Below, one piece after another: positions 45,700-55,777 of a DNA stretch of 64,000 bases; position 1 is the first letter of the stretch, and each line of letters begins with the position of its first letter. Position numbers and translations under genes: made by a program. The notes below the pieces were generated by a model that ran no database searches, was not told the DNA's origin, and saw only the letters and a program-made list of their open reading frames with translations. The stretch comes from Saccharomycopsis phalli (Eukaryota; Ascomycota; Saccharomycetes; Ascoideales; Saccharomycopsidaceae). The stretch lies in contig CP073214.1 in NCBI GenBank assembly GCA_020342235.1, forward strand, positions 930,001-994,000, in the 5' to 3' direction.

Positions 45700-47790
45700 C
45701 TACCACGGATTATAATCCACGTTTTCATTTTCAATGGTCCTACCTTGTGACTTGGTCGTATGATCATTCAACTCCCACGGCCGAGCAGCAACTATATCAG
45801 GCGCTTCCAAGTCATAATCACCGTTATACTCTTCATCTGCGGCAGTGTACTCTTGTTGATCATGTATATTATCAATAGCATCACGAACCTGGGGCTTTAA
45901 AAATGGTTGGTATTTAAGCAAGTTTTGACGCATCAATCCTCGATATCCTGATCCGAATTTATTTAGAAGCTCTTGCTTTGTAGGCAAGCACACTGGGAAG
46001 TCTGTGCTTGAGGGATTTAAATATATAAGCTCTTCCGATTTGTTTGAGGAGTAAATGTAGGTAACGAACATCAACTTCTCGCTAGTTGATGTGTTCTTAT
46101 CTAGATACCTCAACAACTGTCTTGAAAATTTCAGCTCGTCTATTTCGTATCGGTAATTTTTGCATATATGTCGAATCTGCCGAAAATTCAAATAGATCAT
46201 GTCTTGGTTAAGAAAATTGATGAAATTCTCTTCCACATTTTCAGAAATTGATGTTAGATATGTGGTGCTGACCTGAAGAAACTGCAACATATTATACAAC
46301 ACCCTAAAGTTGTACTTAAAGATAGAGTTCAACGAAGAATAGTAAAAGTTGGAGAAGTAATGTGGCGGGATGGTATTCATATCCACTTTAAATGATTTAT
46401 AGTTATCATCATATGTATTATCATCATCTTCTGTTAAGTTGTTCATTGGCGTTGCTTCCACATTTTTCAATGCCTCTTCCTTTTTATCGGGTTGCAGATT
46501 ATCAGGTTGCAGATTATCGGGCTGGTCTATCTCATCATATTTGAATCGTCTGTTTTCCTTGAATCGCAGAACGTTTGCCATTTCAAATTGATAGTCTATT
46601 ATATCATCTGGGTAGTCACAGATCACTTCCATCAACTCCTCTTCTATATATTCATGATTGCTACTTCCATTAAGCCCGATTTCTTCAATTTCCAAGTTCT
46701 TACTGATAGACCGGACCCAATCTTCAATGACACTTAAATTTAATCTTATTTGAATGGCCTTGGTTCTCGATAACAATTTCTTACTACTAATAACGCGATT
46801 GAAAACTATACTGTTGATCCAATGAAGTACTCGGGATAAGAGACTCTTCAATAAGACAGTGTTGATGTTGTATATGCGAAACATGTAAATGATAGCTTCC
46901 AATACCTGGAGAAACTTGATTGGCGAAGGCTTCCCTTGGTCCCTCAAGTCTGGCGGATATAGATTATCTAATATTTCTTGAAAGTTGTTTCCACTGTTGG
47001 TTTGTTTCTTAAAGAAGTTCCAGTCATTCTGGAACAATAGCCCCTTTGTTAAGTTTGGAATTGACGAGTAATTTATTAAACTGTCATCCAACAATATCTC
47101 TAAACGGCTAGTGATACCATTCAAAAATTCGTTGAACAAATCATTGAGCAATGCAACTATCTTCTTGAGAAAATTAGGATTGCTCTTGAAGAAGTTGTCT
47201 TGTCGCAATAAAAAGTAATATAAGTAATTAATGACGGAAATCCAGTAAGACATGACGACAATATCTTTGTTTTTATCATTCTCTATTACCAAGTACACCC
47301 GATTGATAAACAAGTCAAAAAAATTGGTAGTCAAATGACTGTTCAGCTCTTTTATACTACTGTATCTCAACATTTGAAATACCAACACGGCAGGTAGTAG
47401 ACTGTCCTTACTGTTGCTACTGTTTTCTTTATTAAGCTCTTCAAAGATCAAGTCCAAGAGCGCCGGGATATCCTTATAAGTAAATTTCACATATGTCTTG
47501 GGATCAATGCCCCCATAATTGAACAACTCATCGTCTTCCATACCACTTCCCACAATAACTGCCGATTTATATAACTGGTCATCGGCAGTCAAATCAACGG
47601 TGTTATTGGTACCACTTAATAACTGAGCACTGGCCTTGTGAAGGTTTATTTCGTCATTGAGAATATCCTCGTTGGCATCCTTGATATTAAGATCCGATTC
47701 CTTGTAAAAAGAATTATCGGTATCAAGACTCAAGTCCTTTGCCTGTGGAATAATCTCATTCATCACCTCATTGGGGTTCCACGCATCCAT
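45700..47790 (-). CDS. DIL (dilute)-domain protein without myosin motor
   Basis: 696 residues from the ATG ending at 47790 (MDAWNPNEVM). The mid part (about 145-400) resembles the myosin V cargo-binding DIL fold: LVFQMLRYSSIKELNSHLTT, then LLSRVLHWINSIVFNRVISS and KAIQIRLNLSVIEDWVR, the pattern in which LLLR-x-GMQIRYNLSxLEEW appears in myosin V tails. There is no motor, IQ or ankyrin part. A 15-bp repeat encodes QPDNLQPDNLQPD near residue 430. The last 60 residues are acidic and end in WELND and DYNPW. Function unknown; a role in vesicle or Golgi attachment is conceivable from the fold. Confidence 0.7.
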   Translation of the reverse strand: MDAWNPNEVMNEIIPQAKDLSLDTDNSFYKESDLNIKDANEDILNDEINLHKASAQLLSGTNNTVDLTADDQLYKSAVIVGSGMEDDELFNYGGIDPKTYVKFTYKDIPALLDLIFEELNKENSSNSKDSLLPAVLVFQMLRYSSIKELNSHLTTNFFDLFINRVYLVIENDKNKDIVVMSYWISVINYLYYFLLRQDNFFKSNPNFLKKIVALLNDLFNEFLNGITSRLEILLDDSLINYSSIPNLTKGLLFQNDWNFFKKQTNSGNNFQEILDNLYPPDLRDQGKPSPIKFLQVLEAIIYMFRIYNINTVLLKSLLSRVLHWINSIVFNRVISSKKLLSRTKAIQIRLNLSVIEDWVRSISKNLEIEEIGLNGSSNHEYIEEELMEVICDYPDDIIDYQFEMANVLRFKENRRFKYDEIDQPDNLQPDNLQPDKKEEALKNVEATPMNNLTEDDDNTYDDNYKSFKVDMNTIPPHYFSNFYYSSLNSIFKYNFRVLYNMLQFLQVSTTYLTSISENVEENFINFLNQDMIYLNFRQIRHICKNYRYEIDELKFSRQLLRYLDKNTSTSEKLMFVTYIYSSNKSEELIYLNPSSTDFPVCLPTKQELLNKFGSGYRGLMRQNLLKYQPFLKPQVRDAIDNIHDQQEYTAADEEYNGDYDLEAPDIVAARPWELNDHTTKSQGRTIENENVDYNPW

Positions 47791-47896
47791 ACTCAAGGCC
47801 AGTAATCTTGTCCGTTATACGTTGGGCACTAATCACCCGGAAATCGGAACAACAGGTCACGTGCTTCTTACAGATGTAGATACCGAATATTGATAT

Positions 47897-48457
47897 TTAT
47901 TCTTCTTTTATACCACCCTTGCCGCTAACTTCGGCCTTCTCAATAGACTGCTTATCAGTCTTAGCAGCACCTTGGCCAAACAACGATGCGGCCTTGAAAG
48001 GTCTCGCCAAGTCACCAGTAGCAGGAGAGCCATACAAATGAATCTTGACGATATTGGCCTCAAAGGCAGATTTCAATGGTGACAAACTTTGCATTAACAA
48101 TGGGTTGGCGTATCCCATGTAAAGGTGCATGAATCCAGTCATGGCCAAGCCAGTGAATACACCCTTGATAGCACTGTTGATTTGAGCCAAATCGTACTCC
48201 TTGACAGTAGACACGACCAACTTTTGCTCAGACTCACCCTGCCACATGTTTGGCTCTTCCAAATACTTTAAGGTGGTCAAGTCGTTCTTTTTCACGATCA
48301 AATATCTTGTAATCAAGTACAAACTGAGGGTGGCAACAGTGGCAGACACATACAAGATTCTGACGTACAAAATCGTGGATGGATTTTCCCAGTCCAACTT
48401 CTTGGACACTTGCATCATAATGAGCATCAAAGCGAGGTTAGTAACTGCAGCATTCAT
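47897..48457 (-). CDS. PHO88: Pho88/Snd3 ER membrane targeting protein
   Basis: 186 residues with an early membrane helix (MNAAVTNLALMLIMMQVSKK), a second at about 30-48 and a third near 100-118 (FTGLAMTGFMHLYMGYANPL). The body has KYLEEPNMWQGE, VVSTVKEYDLAQI and PLLMQSLSPLKSAFEANIVK, all characteristic of Pho88. Family knowledge: Snd3 works in SRP-independent targeting to the ER. TCACGTGA lies about 80 bp upstream (48535-48542). Confidence 0.95.
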   Translation of the reverse strand: MNAAVTNLALMLIMMQVSKKLDWENPSTILYVRILYVSATVATLSLYLITRYLIVKKNDLTTLKYLEEPNMWQGESEQKLVVSTVKEYDLAQINSAIKGVFTGLAMTGFMHLYMGYANPLLMQSLSPLKSAFEANIVKIHLYGSPATGDLARPFKAASLFGQGAAKTDKQSIEKAEVSGKGGIKEE

Positions 48458-49419
48458 GACCGGTTATGTCTATGTGTTAATTATCACCACGACTTTCATC
48501 AGAAAATGAAATTCTTCACTACCCGGTTTATGTATCACGTGATATATTGTGCCTTGTACTTATCTTGTCCTTGGGTTTGCAGCATTTTAATGGGTCTTTG
48601 TTGGATCCATGGAGAATTACTTTTTCGTTAAAGAGAAACTTATGTTGTTAAGTTTGATTGGATACCAATGAAAATTTTAATGATACTTTGAACAATAATG
48701 GCTAAACTATTATATATCTAGTAATTTACTAAAGCACCAATTTTTGGAGGATATCCCTCAACAGGCAACGATGCAGCAAGTTTAGCCATTTATTTTCAGT
48801 TTCAATAATCAATGCTTATATACAAGTACTTAGAGTTTATAAACTGTTGCTCAGCGTAATTGCTTCACTGTAACAACAATCGAAGATAGATAAGATATAT
48901 CGGTCTTGGATGGTATTTTTCGAAGGATCTATTGCCAAAGGACGAGTTTCGGATGTGTGTCAATCTTATAATGGGGCTTCAGTATGACAAGGGCCGTTCA
49001 TATTATCTGGGTTCACGCATCAAAACTAAAAACAAAAATATTGCTACAAAGTGACTTACAGTAAAGTGAGAATGGTAGCATCACACTGTATGTATTTGAT
49101 GAACCATCCACATGGTTCAATTTAGACCTGGAATAGTTTCTACAGAGTACTGGATTGTAATAGGGAATAATTTAAAAAGACATGTTTTCGCCAAGCATTT
49201 ATAATCTTGGTACTCTCTTAATAAGTGAAATGGATTGCCAATAGTTCAATTGAACTACACAATAACAGTGCCAGTACATCCAACACCTCCAGTATATATT
49301 GCATGAACATTTAATTATTCAAGACGTTATTTCTGGTACTTGAATAGTTGTCAATGCGAGAATCATATCGGAGACGGTTCTACACAGATTAGCAGTATAT
49401 ATTATCATTTTGATAGGAT
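48458..49419. other. intergenic region between thioredoxin 3' end and PHO88 promoter
   Basis: About 960 bp without a supported gene. Contains TCACGTGA (48535-48542, PHO88 promoter) and an 8-bp stem TGAACCAT/ATGGTTCA with a 4-nt loop at 49100-49119. No tRNA found. Confidence 0.45.
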
Positions 49420-49851
49420 CTATTTGTTTTCTTCCAAGACCTTATTGATAGCACCCAAGTTGGCACCAACAATGTTGCCTAATTTTTCACCTTTCTTGAA
49501 GAAGATGAAAGTTGGCATCGCAGAAACACCATACTCAGCGGCTAATTCGGAAGCAGCGTCGACATCAACTTTTCTGAATTGAATGTTTGGATACTGATCA
49601 ACGTATTTCTCCAAGACTGGGGCAACAGCCTTACAAGGACCACACCAAGTGGCATAGAAATCGATGAAGGTCAATTTGTCAGACTTGATAGTCTGTTGCA
49701 ACTCGCTAAGAGTTTGGAGATGTGGGATCTTAGAAGTAGACATTCTTGCTTGTTGGTTGGCTAATTTAGTTGCTGCGATGGTTGGACGTGCTAATACTCT
49801 AGCTATCATAAATATCACAATAAATGTAAAAACAATTCCAGCTAACTCCAT
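49420..49851 (-). CDS. Thioredoxin with N-terminal hydrophobic segment
   Basis: 143 residues. The thioredoxin fold spans about 40-143 with [13 protein letters not shown] (active-site C70 and C73), [20 protein letters not shown] and [10 protein letters not shown]. Ahead of it is a hydrophobic helix ([19 protein letters not shown], about 3-21) and a short basic linker; this is either a membrane anchor or a mitochondrial presequence. A second Met at residue 37 ([10 protein letters not shown]) would begin an ordinary cytosolic thioredoxin of 107 residues. Reduces disulphides, including peroxiredoxins such as the one at 33643. Symbol left open since TRX1 and TRX3-type genes cannot be told apart here. 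Confidence 0.9.
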   Translation of the reverse strand: MELAGIVFTFIVIFMIARVLARPTIAATKLANQQARMSTSKIPHLQTLSELQQTIKSDKLTFIDFYATWCGPCKAVAPVLEKYVDQYPNIQFRKVDVDAASELAAEYGVSAMPTFIFFKKGEKLGNIVGANLGAINKVLEENK

Positions 49852-50608
49852 TCAAATTTCGCCACTCCCTTTAATCGGTAACAGCTCATAGAGAATGTCA
49901 CGTGATATTAGATGATTGCTAGCCTTGGTAATTGTGATTTGTCAACTGGGTGGCTTCGCCTGGTCATTTTTCATAATGATATGCACGCTTTTTCAATATC
50001 CATATACTATTCAAAAAGTACTATTTCAACATCCAGTACATATATAGTAGGAGATGCTCTATCCCATCAGTTCTAGAGGAAGAATAACACCTGGATCTTA
50101 CCAAATATATCACGTGTCGACTTTCTAGATATTGGCAGTCTTCCACGAGGAATGACGAGCATTCTTTAGCCATAGTGACAGTTTACGAATTGCACCTCGG
50201 GATAAAATTTATATACTTGTAAATACCGGTGCATGCCAGAAATCCTAATCACTTGGGCTACAAAGTGTCACCTCTTTTCATACTTTTATAACTGCGATTC
50301 TATAATTTGACTGGAGTCTTTACTCGGAACCCATGTGCTGAGTTGCATTAGTACGGTTGCAAGTTACCCTGTGACGGTACAAGTTAGTGATAAACAGGCA
50401 GAACTAATGACCATGCTGTTCAAATTATAATGTTATTGTGTAGCCATAGTGACTTCCTACCGTAGACATTGCCATACTTTTTAGTACTCAAATGTATGGT
50501 TGTTGTAGATTCCCAAACTATACTGAGGATGTTAACCAGAACCTATGCACGGTTATGTGTAATGCTCTTATTTTTTTTCTAGCGAATCAATATCTTTGGT
50601 GACGACAA
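49852..50608. promoter_or_regulatory. divergent promoter region thioredoxin/RNA1
   Basis: 757 bp, no coding frame of note. TCACGTGA at 49898-49905 and TCACGTGT at 50110-50117; a 9-bp T tract near 50572 precedes RNA1. Confidence 0.45.
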
Positions 50609-51841
50609 ATGGCAACCTTAGACTTTATTCCAAATATTAAACCTGAAGAGACATATTCTCTTCATGGCAAACAAATCAAGTTTAATACTTCAGCAGATAT
50701 TGCTCCATACTTAGAGGAACTTGCTAAGGTAAAACCTTTAAAGAAGATTGATTTCTCAGGCAATACTATTGGAATAGAAGCATCCAAGAGTTTGGCAGAC
50801 GCCATTATTAAAAATGGATCAGAAATAGAAGAAGTAAACTTCTCCGACTTTTATACGGGAAGATTGAATACCGAAATTCCTCAATCGTTAGACTATTTAC
50901 TTCCTGCCCTTCTTAAGCTTCCAAAATTGTCTATTCTTAATTTGAGTGACAATGCTTTTGGACTTCAGACCATTGACCCAATCGAGAAGTTCTTGCCTAA
51001 TGCTGTTGAATTAGAGCATTTGATTTTATCTAACAATGGAATGGGGCCTTTTGCAGGTGGGCGGATCGGCAAAGCTTTGTTTAAATTAGCAGAGAATAAG
51101 AAGGCCAGCGGCAATGGACGTTATTTAAAAACTTTCATTTGTGGCAGAAACCGTTTGGAAAACGGCTCCATTGATTATTTGGCGTTGGGATTGAAAAATA
51201 ACGCTCAATTGGAGACCATTAAATTGTACCAAAATGGAATTAGACCAAAGGGAATTGAAAAGTTGGTCACTAATGCCCTCATTGACTTAAAGAGCTTGAG
51301 AATCATTGATCTCCAAGATAATACTATTACTAAAACTTCAGCAGTTCATTTGGCACGCGGATTGCCACAATGGCCTCAATTAAAAGAATTAAACTTGAAT
51401 GACGCTTTTTTGCAAAGACGTGGTGGCCAAACCTTATTGAAAGCCTTACTTGATGGTGAAGTAAGAGAGCATTTGAAAGTATTGAAATTACAGTTCAACG
51501 AGTTAGATGAGACTTCTGTCAAGTTGTTGCCTTCATTAATTGAGCAAAAATTGCCTAACTTACAAGAATTAGAGCTCAATGGAAACATTCTCGATGAGGA
51601 GTCTGATCATTTGACAAATATAACTGCTATTTTTGAGCAAAGAGGCTTCGGTAAATTAGACGAGTTGGATGAGTTGGAGGAACCTGACAGTGATATGGAT
51701 GAGGAAGACGAAGACGAGGAGGAAGAGGAAGAAAATGAGTTTGATATTGATGCAGCTAAGAAGCAATTGCATGAAGACCTTAAGAAGGATACAGAAGAGG
51801 ACGATTTAATTAGTAAGCTTAGTGCTACTCACATCGCATAG
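50609..51841 (+). CDS. RNA1: Ran GTPase-activating protein Rna1 (RanGAP)
   Basis: 410 residues: a leucine-rich-repeat protein with blocks such as KKIDFSGNTIGIEASKSLAD, LSILNLSDNAFG, LEHLILSNNGMGPFAGGRIG, TFICGRNRLENGS and LKELNLNDAFL, ending in the long acidic tail (DMDEEDEDEEEEEENEFD). CGRNRLENGS carries the conserved RNRLE segment with the Arg that works with Ran. It stimulates Ran-GTP hydrolysis in the cytoplasm and pairs with YRB1 at 13053-13700. The stop is 6 bp from the convergent acyltransferase gene. Confidence 0.96.
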   Translation: MATLDFIPNIKPEETYSLHGKQIKFNTSADIAPYLEELAKVKPLKKIDFSGNTIGIEASKSLADAIIKNGSEIEEVNFSDFYTGRLNTEIPQSLDYLLPALLKLPKLSILNLSDNAFGLQTIDPIEKFLPNAVELEHLILSNNGMGPFAGGRIGKALFKLAENKKASGNGRYLKTFICGRNRLENGSIDYLALGLKNNAQLETIKLYQNGIRPKGIEKLVTNALIDLKSLRIIDLQDNTITKTSAVHLARGLPQWPQLKELNLNDAFLQRRGGQTLLKALLDGEVREHLKVLKLQFNELDETSVKLLPSLIEQKLPNLQELELNGNILDEESDHLTNITAIFEQRGFGKLDELDELEEPDSDMDEEDEDEEEEEENEFDIDAAKKQLHEDLKKDTEEDDLISKLSATHIA

Positions 51842-51847
51842 CTGTAT

Positions 51848-52901
51848 TTAAGGATACTTAGTGAAATTATGTATGTTTCTCTTCATTGAATATATTAATT
51901 TATCCTTGTTCGACCACTCGCTCTCTAACCACTTATCTACCCTGTTGTCTCTATTCGGCAACTTAGCTATTAATTTAGATTTCACGTGAATTCGAATTAA
52001 TATCGTAGAAGGTTTAGCTGATAGTAATGAAAGCAATGACGGAGCTCGAAAAGTATCTGATTGGTTCTCTGGTGTCTTTTGATAGTAGAGAATGGATATA
52101 CTGTAGAGTTTTTTAACTGACGTTGTTTTGATAAAAGTTAATGCATCTTTAAAGGTTGGATATCTCGGGTATAGAAGATGATTTAATTTTGGCAAGTAGA
52201 ATTTTTTTGATTGGTTTTCCTGAATATGATGCTCCTTTCTTGAAAATATATTTACTTCTGGGAACATTATCAACCATTGGGGATGCTGTGCTAACGAAAA
52301 TTCAGATTGATTAAATTTTTGAAGCGTATAAAGCACCTCCTTATCATCTAATAACCAATTTTCGTCTATTCTAAAAAGACTTGATAACATTTTTATATTC
52401 GGAATTGACCACAAATTAGCCCACGTAAAAAAGTTAACTTGTGGAACATTAATACTTGAGCTTATTCTGGCTAAGTAAGCGATTACTAGATAATCATTTA
52501 AAGAACTGTGATTTGCTTATTGTTAATTCTATTTAATTTATTATTATTGTTATACTTACAAATGACAAAGGCAGATTCTGACTCACTTAGAATATCTCCA
52601 GTAACAACAACTTCAATTTGATTTTGTTCCTAATATTAGTACTCATTAAAAGAAGAGCTTGAAATCGTCTTACCAATAGATAAAGATATAAATTCCAAAA
52701 CCCAGCCACTATTTTACCCTCGATAATCGGTACTAAGTGTGACAGAGGTGTAATCACTCCACAAATTGGAAGTACTATCTGACTAAAGAGTGCATAAACA
52801 AACAAGATACTAGTTAAAATTAAAGCTCTAATGCACTGAAAATAATTTAAGGATTCCGGCAAGGGATATAAACCCAAATGAGAAAGAATATCCATGATCA
52901 T
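51848..52901 (-). CDS. PlsC-type acyltransferase (CST26/MUM3-like), three exons
   Basis: Exons 52901-52674, 52629-52560 and 52515-51848 join across two 44-nt introns to give 321 residues in frame. Intron 1 has donor GTAAGA and end TACTAATATTAG; intron 2 has donor GTAAGT and end TTAACAATAAG. Only the splice restores the catalytic H-x4-D motif: FVIS is followed by NHSSLNDYLVIAYLARISS. Other marks are IEVVVTGDILSESESA, WLIMFPEVNIFS (motif III) and LNHLLYPRYPTF. The N-terminus has a membrane helix (about 22-46). Family knowledge: Cst26/Psi1 and related lysophospholipid acyltransferases set the fatty acid at sn-1 of phosphatidylinositol. Substrate here is inferred. Confidence 0.78.
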
Positions 52902-53012
52902 TTCGTCAAATGATTTGTGGCAAGATGCATGTTGAGCAAATCATGTGATAACAAAACGTGATAGAGGCATCGAGAAAGATTTTTTTTTGTAAGAAGGTAC
53001 ATTTCTGCAAGA

Positions 53013-55457
53013 ATGTCTAGATTAATAGTTAAAAACTTGCCGAAATATTTCACAGAGGAAAATTTGAGCGAGCACTTTGGCAAGAAGTACTCTGATATAA
53101 CAGATGTGAAGTTAAAGCGTAATGCCATTGGTGAATCGAGACGGTTCGGCTTTATTGGATTCAAGAGTTACGACAGTGCAGTAGATGCAGTCAAATATTT
53201 CAACAACAGTTTTATTCATACCAGTAAAATTAATGTTCAGTTGGCTAAATCTTTTGCTGATCCAACTGTGCCATTGTCACTGAAAGACAAAGCTCGGGAG
53301 AAGCATAGAAAGATGAAAGAACAAGAAGAGAAGTTAAAGAAGAGGCAAGAGGAGATGAAGAAAAATAAAAAACGGAAACTTGATTTAGGAAAGGAGATAG
53401 ATGAAGAAATTGAAAACAATCCTCGACTTAAAGAATTCATGGAAGCTACCAAACATTCTTCTAAAGTGACATCATGGAGTGATGGTATAGTTGGAAAAGA
53501 AGAGACTGTGGAAATCAAAGAGGCTGAGAGCGACGACGAGTATCAAGACTTAAATACTGGTACTAATAAACAAGAAAAAATGATTAGCTTGGATTCATTT
53601 GAGCCTAGAATTGAAGAGAAAATGATTAGTTTAGATTCATTTGAACATACTACCACAAATGAAGAGGATATCACAGCGGAAAACATACAGGAGGAAGAAA
53701 AAGAACTTGAACCAGCTAAGGATGTTTCTGATATTGAGTGGTTAAACAAAAGAAAGAGAATGATAAAAGACGGAGAGGAACCAATTGAAGAGAAGGAGGA
53801 GCCTGAAGTTGAGGTACAAGCTCCTATTATAAATCAAGAGCCAGAAGCCCCAAAAGTGGAATCAATCCCTGATCAAATATCAAAAACTGGTCGCTTGTTT
53901 ATACGGAATATCTTATACACTGCTACTGAGGATGACTTCAGAAAGTTATTCGAAGGTTATGGCGAACTAGAAGAAGTACACATTGCTGTGGACACAAGAA
54001 CTCATAAATCTAAAGGGTTTGTCTATGTGCAGTTCAAAAACGCTCAGGATGCCGTGTCAGCATTTGAAGAGTTGGATAAGCAGATTTTTCAAGGTCGGTT
54101 TCTCCACATTTTACCGGGGAAGGCGAAGAAATCTCATAAATTGGATGAGTTTGACTTGAAAAATTTGCCACTAAAGAAGCAGCGTGAGTTGAAGAGAAAG
54201 TTTGAGGCATCGAAGGCCACTTTCAGTTGGAATTCATTATTTTTGAACGAGAATGCAGTACTTGAGGCTGTGGCTGATAAAATAGGTGTTGACAAGCGTG
54301 ATTTAGTCGATCCAGAATCGACTAGTAGTGGTGTTAAACAGGCATTGGCAGAAGCTCATGTTATTGGGGACGTTAGAAAGTTTTTTGAAAGTAAAGGAAT
54401 TGACTTGACGAGCTTTAGCAAAAAGCAAAAGGATGATAAGGTGATATTAGTCAAGAATTTTCCGTATGGAACCACGCAGTCAGAAATTACTGAACTATTC
54501 GCTGCCTATGGTGAACTTGATCGTGTATTGTTTCCTCCAACTGGATCTATTGCCATTGTGGAGTTCAAAGACGCGACGTGTGGAAGATCTGCATTTACAA
54601 AGCTATCTTATAGACGGTTTAAAAAGAACGTCCTCTACCTAGAAAAGGGACCTGTCGAGTTATTCACCAGAGCACCAGCGGAGGAAGATACTGTAAAGGT
54701 AGAAGAAAGAGATAATGATGACAAGGAGGCCCGGGTATCTGTTGACGGGCTCATGCAAGAGGATGAACCGGAAGTTGAAGAAATAGGCGTGACTACGTCT
54801 GTATTTGTGAAAAATTTGAACTTCAAAACCACTAGTGAAGAATTGCTGGATGTATTCAAAGGCTTGGATGGATTTATTGTGGCTCAGGTAAAGCAGAAGC
54901 CGGACATGAAAAATCCAGGGAAGACATTAAGCATGGGATTTGGATTTATTGAGTTCAAGACGAAAGAGCAAGCCGAAAGATGTATCAAAGAGAATAATGA
55001 CAAGAGTATCGACGGCCATAAGATCCAGTTGAAATTATCCCATAGAACTGGAGCAGCGCCAACGGCCAAACCCAAGGGAAAGAAAGGTAGTAAAATCATT
55101 GTTAAGAATTTACCATTTGAGGCTACAAGAAAGGATATGTTTGAGTTGTTTAATTCTTTTGGGCAATTGAAATCTGTTCGTGTGCCGCGAAAATTTGACA
55201 AGTCTGCTAGAGGATTTGCATTTGTAGAATTCAATCTCGCAAAGGAGGCAGAACATGCTATTGAGTCGTTGCAAGGCGTGCACTTGTTGGGTAGACGATT
55301 GAATATCGACTATGCTGAAAAGGATGCAGAGAATGCAGAGGAAGAAATTAGTAGATTGACTGAGAAGATGAAACGACAACAGAACGTTACAGAATATGCA
55401 AAGGCAGCAAAGTTAAATGGAAAAAGACGGTTGGAATTGGAGGAAGATGAGGAATAG
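53013..55457 (+). CDS. MRD1: Mrd1, multi-RRM pre-rRNA processing factor
   Basis: 814 residues with five RNA-recognition motifs at about 2-77, 290-368, 475-550, 595-680 and 690-770. RNP-like strands seen include RLIVKNLP, GRLFIRNILY, KGFVYVQFKNAQDA, VILVKNFPYG, SVFVKNLNFK, KIIVKNLPFE and RGFAFVEFNLAKEA. A Lys-rich linker and an acidic region with a repeated KMISLDSFE unit separate RRM1 and RRM2. Family knowledge: Mrd1 binds pre-rRNA in the 90S particle and helps release U3. It ends in a basic segment (KLNGKRRLELEED). Confidence 0.95.
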   Translation: MSRLIVKNLPKYFTEENLSEHFGKKYSDITDVKLKRNAIGESRRFGFIGFKSYDSAVDAVKYFNNSFIHTSKINVQLAKSFADPTVPLSLKDKAREKHRKMKEQEEKLKKRQEEMKKNKKRKLDLGKEIDEEIENNPRLKEFMEATKHSSKVTSWSDGIVGKEETVEIKEAESDDEYQDLNTGTNKQEKMISLDSFEPRIEEKMISLDSFEHTTTNEEDITAENIQEEEKELEPAKDVSDIEWLNKRKRMIKDGEEPIEEKEEPEVEVQAPIINQEPEAPKVESIPDQISKTGRLFIRNILYTATEDDFRKLFEGYGELEEVHIAVDTRTHKSKGFVYVQFKNAQDAVSAFEELDKQIFQGRFLHILPGKAKKSHKLDEFDLKNLPLKKQRELKRKFEASKATFSWNSLFLNENAVLEAVADKIGVDKRDLVDPESTSSGVKQALAEAHVIGDVRKFFESKGIDLTSFSKKQKDDKVILVKNFPYGTTQSEITELFAAYGELDRVLFPPTGSIAIVEFKDATCGRSAFTKLSYRRFKKNVLYLEKGPVELFTRAPAEEDTVKVEERDNDDKEARVSVDGLMQEDEPEVEEIGVTTSVFVKNLNFKTTSEELLDVFKGLDGFIVAQVKQKPDMKNPGKTLSMGFGFIEFKTKEQAERCIKENNDKSIDGHKIQLKLSHRTGAAPTAKPKGKKGSKIIVKNLPFEATRKDMFELFNSFGQLKSVRVPRKFDKSARGFAFVEFNLAKEAEHAIESLQGVHLLGRRLNIDYAEKDAENAEEEISRLTEKMKRQQNVTEYAKAAKLNGKRRLELEEDEE

Positions 55458-55777
55458 ATTTTGCAAAGTAATAGTGGTGTAGATGTTTGAGTTACAGATT
55501 ATTCTTAATTAATATTTAAAATTTTGGACTTCATCTTTATGAATAAAGCTTTTGCAAAAATATACTAAATTAGAAATTGTCAAGAATTAAGGGATGTAAA
55601 GTACTTAAGGCTCATGTAAATGCAGGAAATTAAGTGGACGAGGATGATCTCCATTGCGCAAAAAATTAACCAACTTAAATTATATATATTTTTTTCAAAT
55701 AGGCAAAATTTAATAGTTTGGTCATAATTAGACTTACCAAATTGAAGGGCTTCGATTGTTAATTTAGTTTCTCTGTC
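55458..55777. other. intergenic region MRD1/PCP1
   Basis: 320 bp. On the minus strand a start codon in the CATGCATG palindrome leads to 15 codons (MHDRETKLTIEALQF) and then a perfect GTAAGT at 55737-55732. TTCTAATTTAG ending at 55565 could be its 3' splice site. The spliced frame would be only about 33 residues, so I do not call a gene. Confidence 0.35.

Noticed and set aside
49100-49119. 8-bp inverted repeat
   Set aside because: Short stem without tRNA, snoRNA box or terminator context; likely chance.
52516-52559. Possible frameshift at the second junction of the PlsC acyltransferase
   Set aside because: Careful placement of the donor (exon ends at 52560) and acceptor gives a total of 966 nt and an in-frame NHSSLND, so no frameshift is needed.
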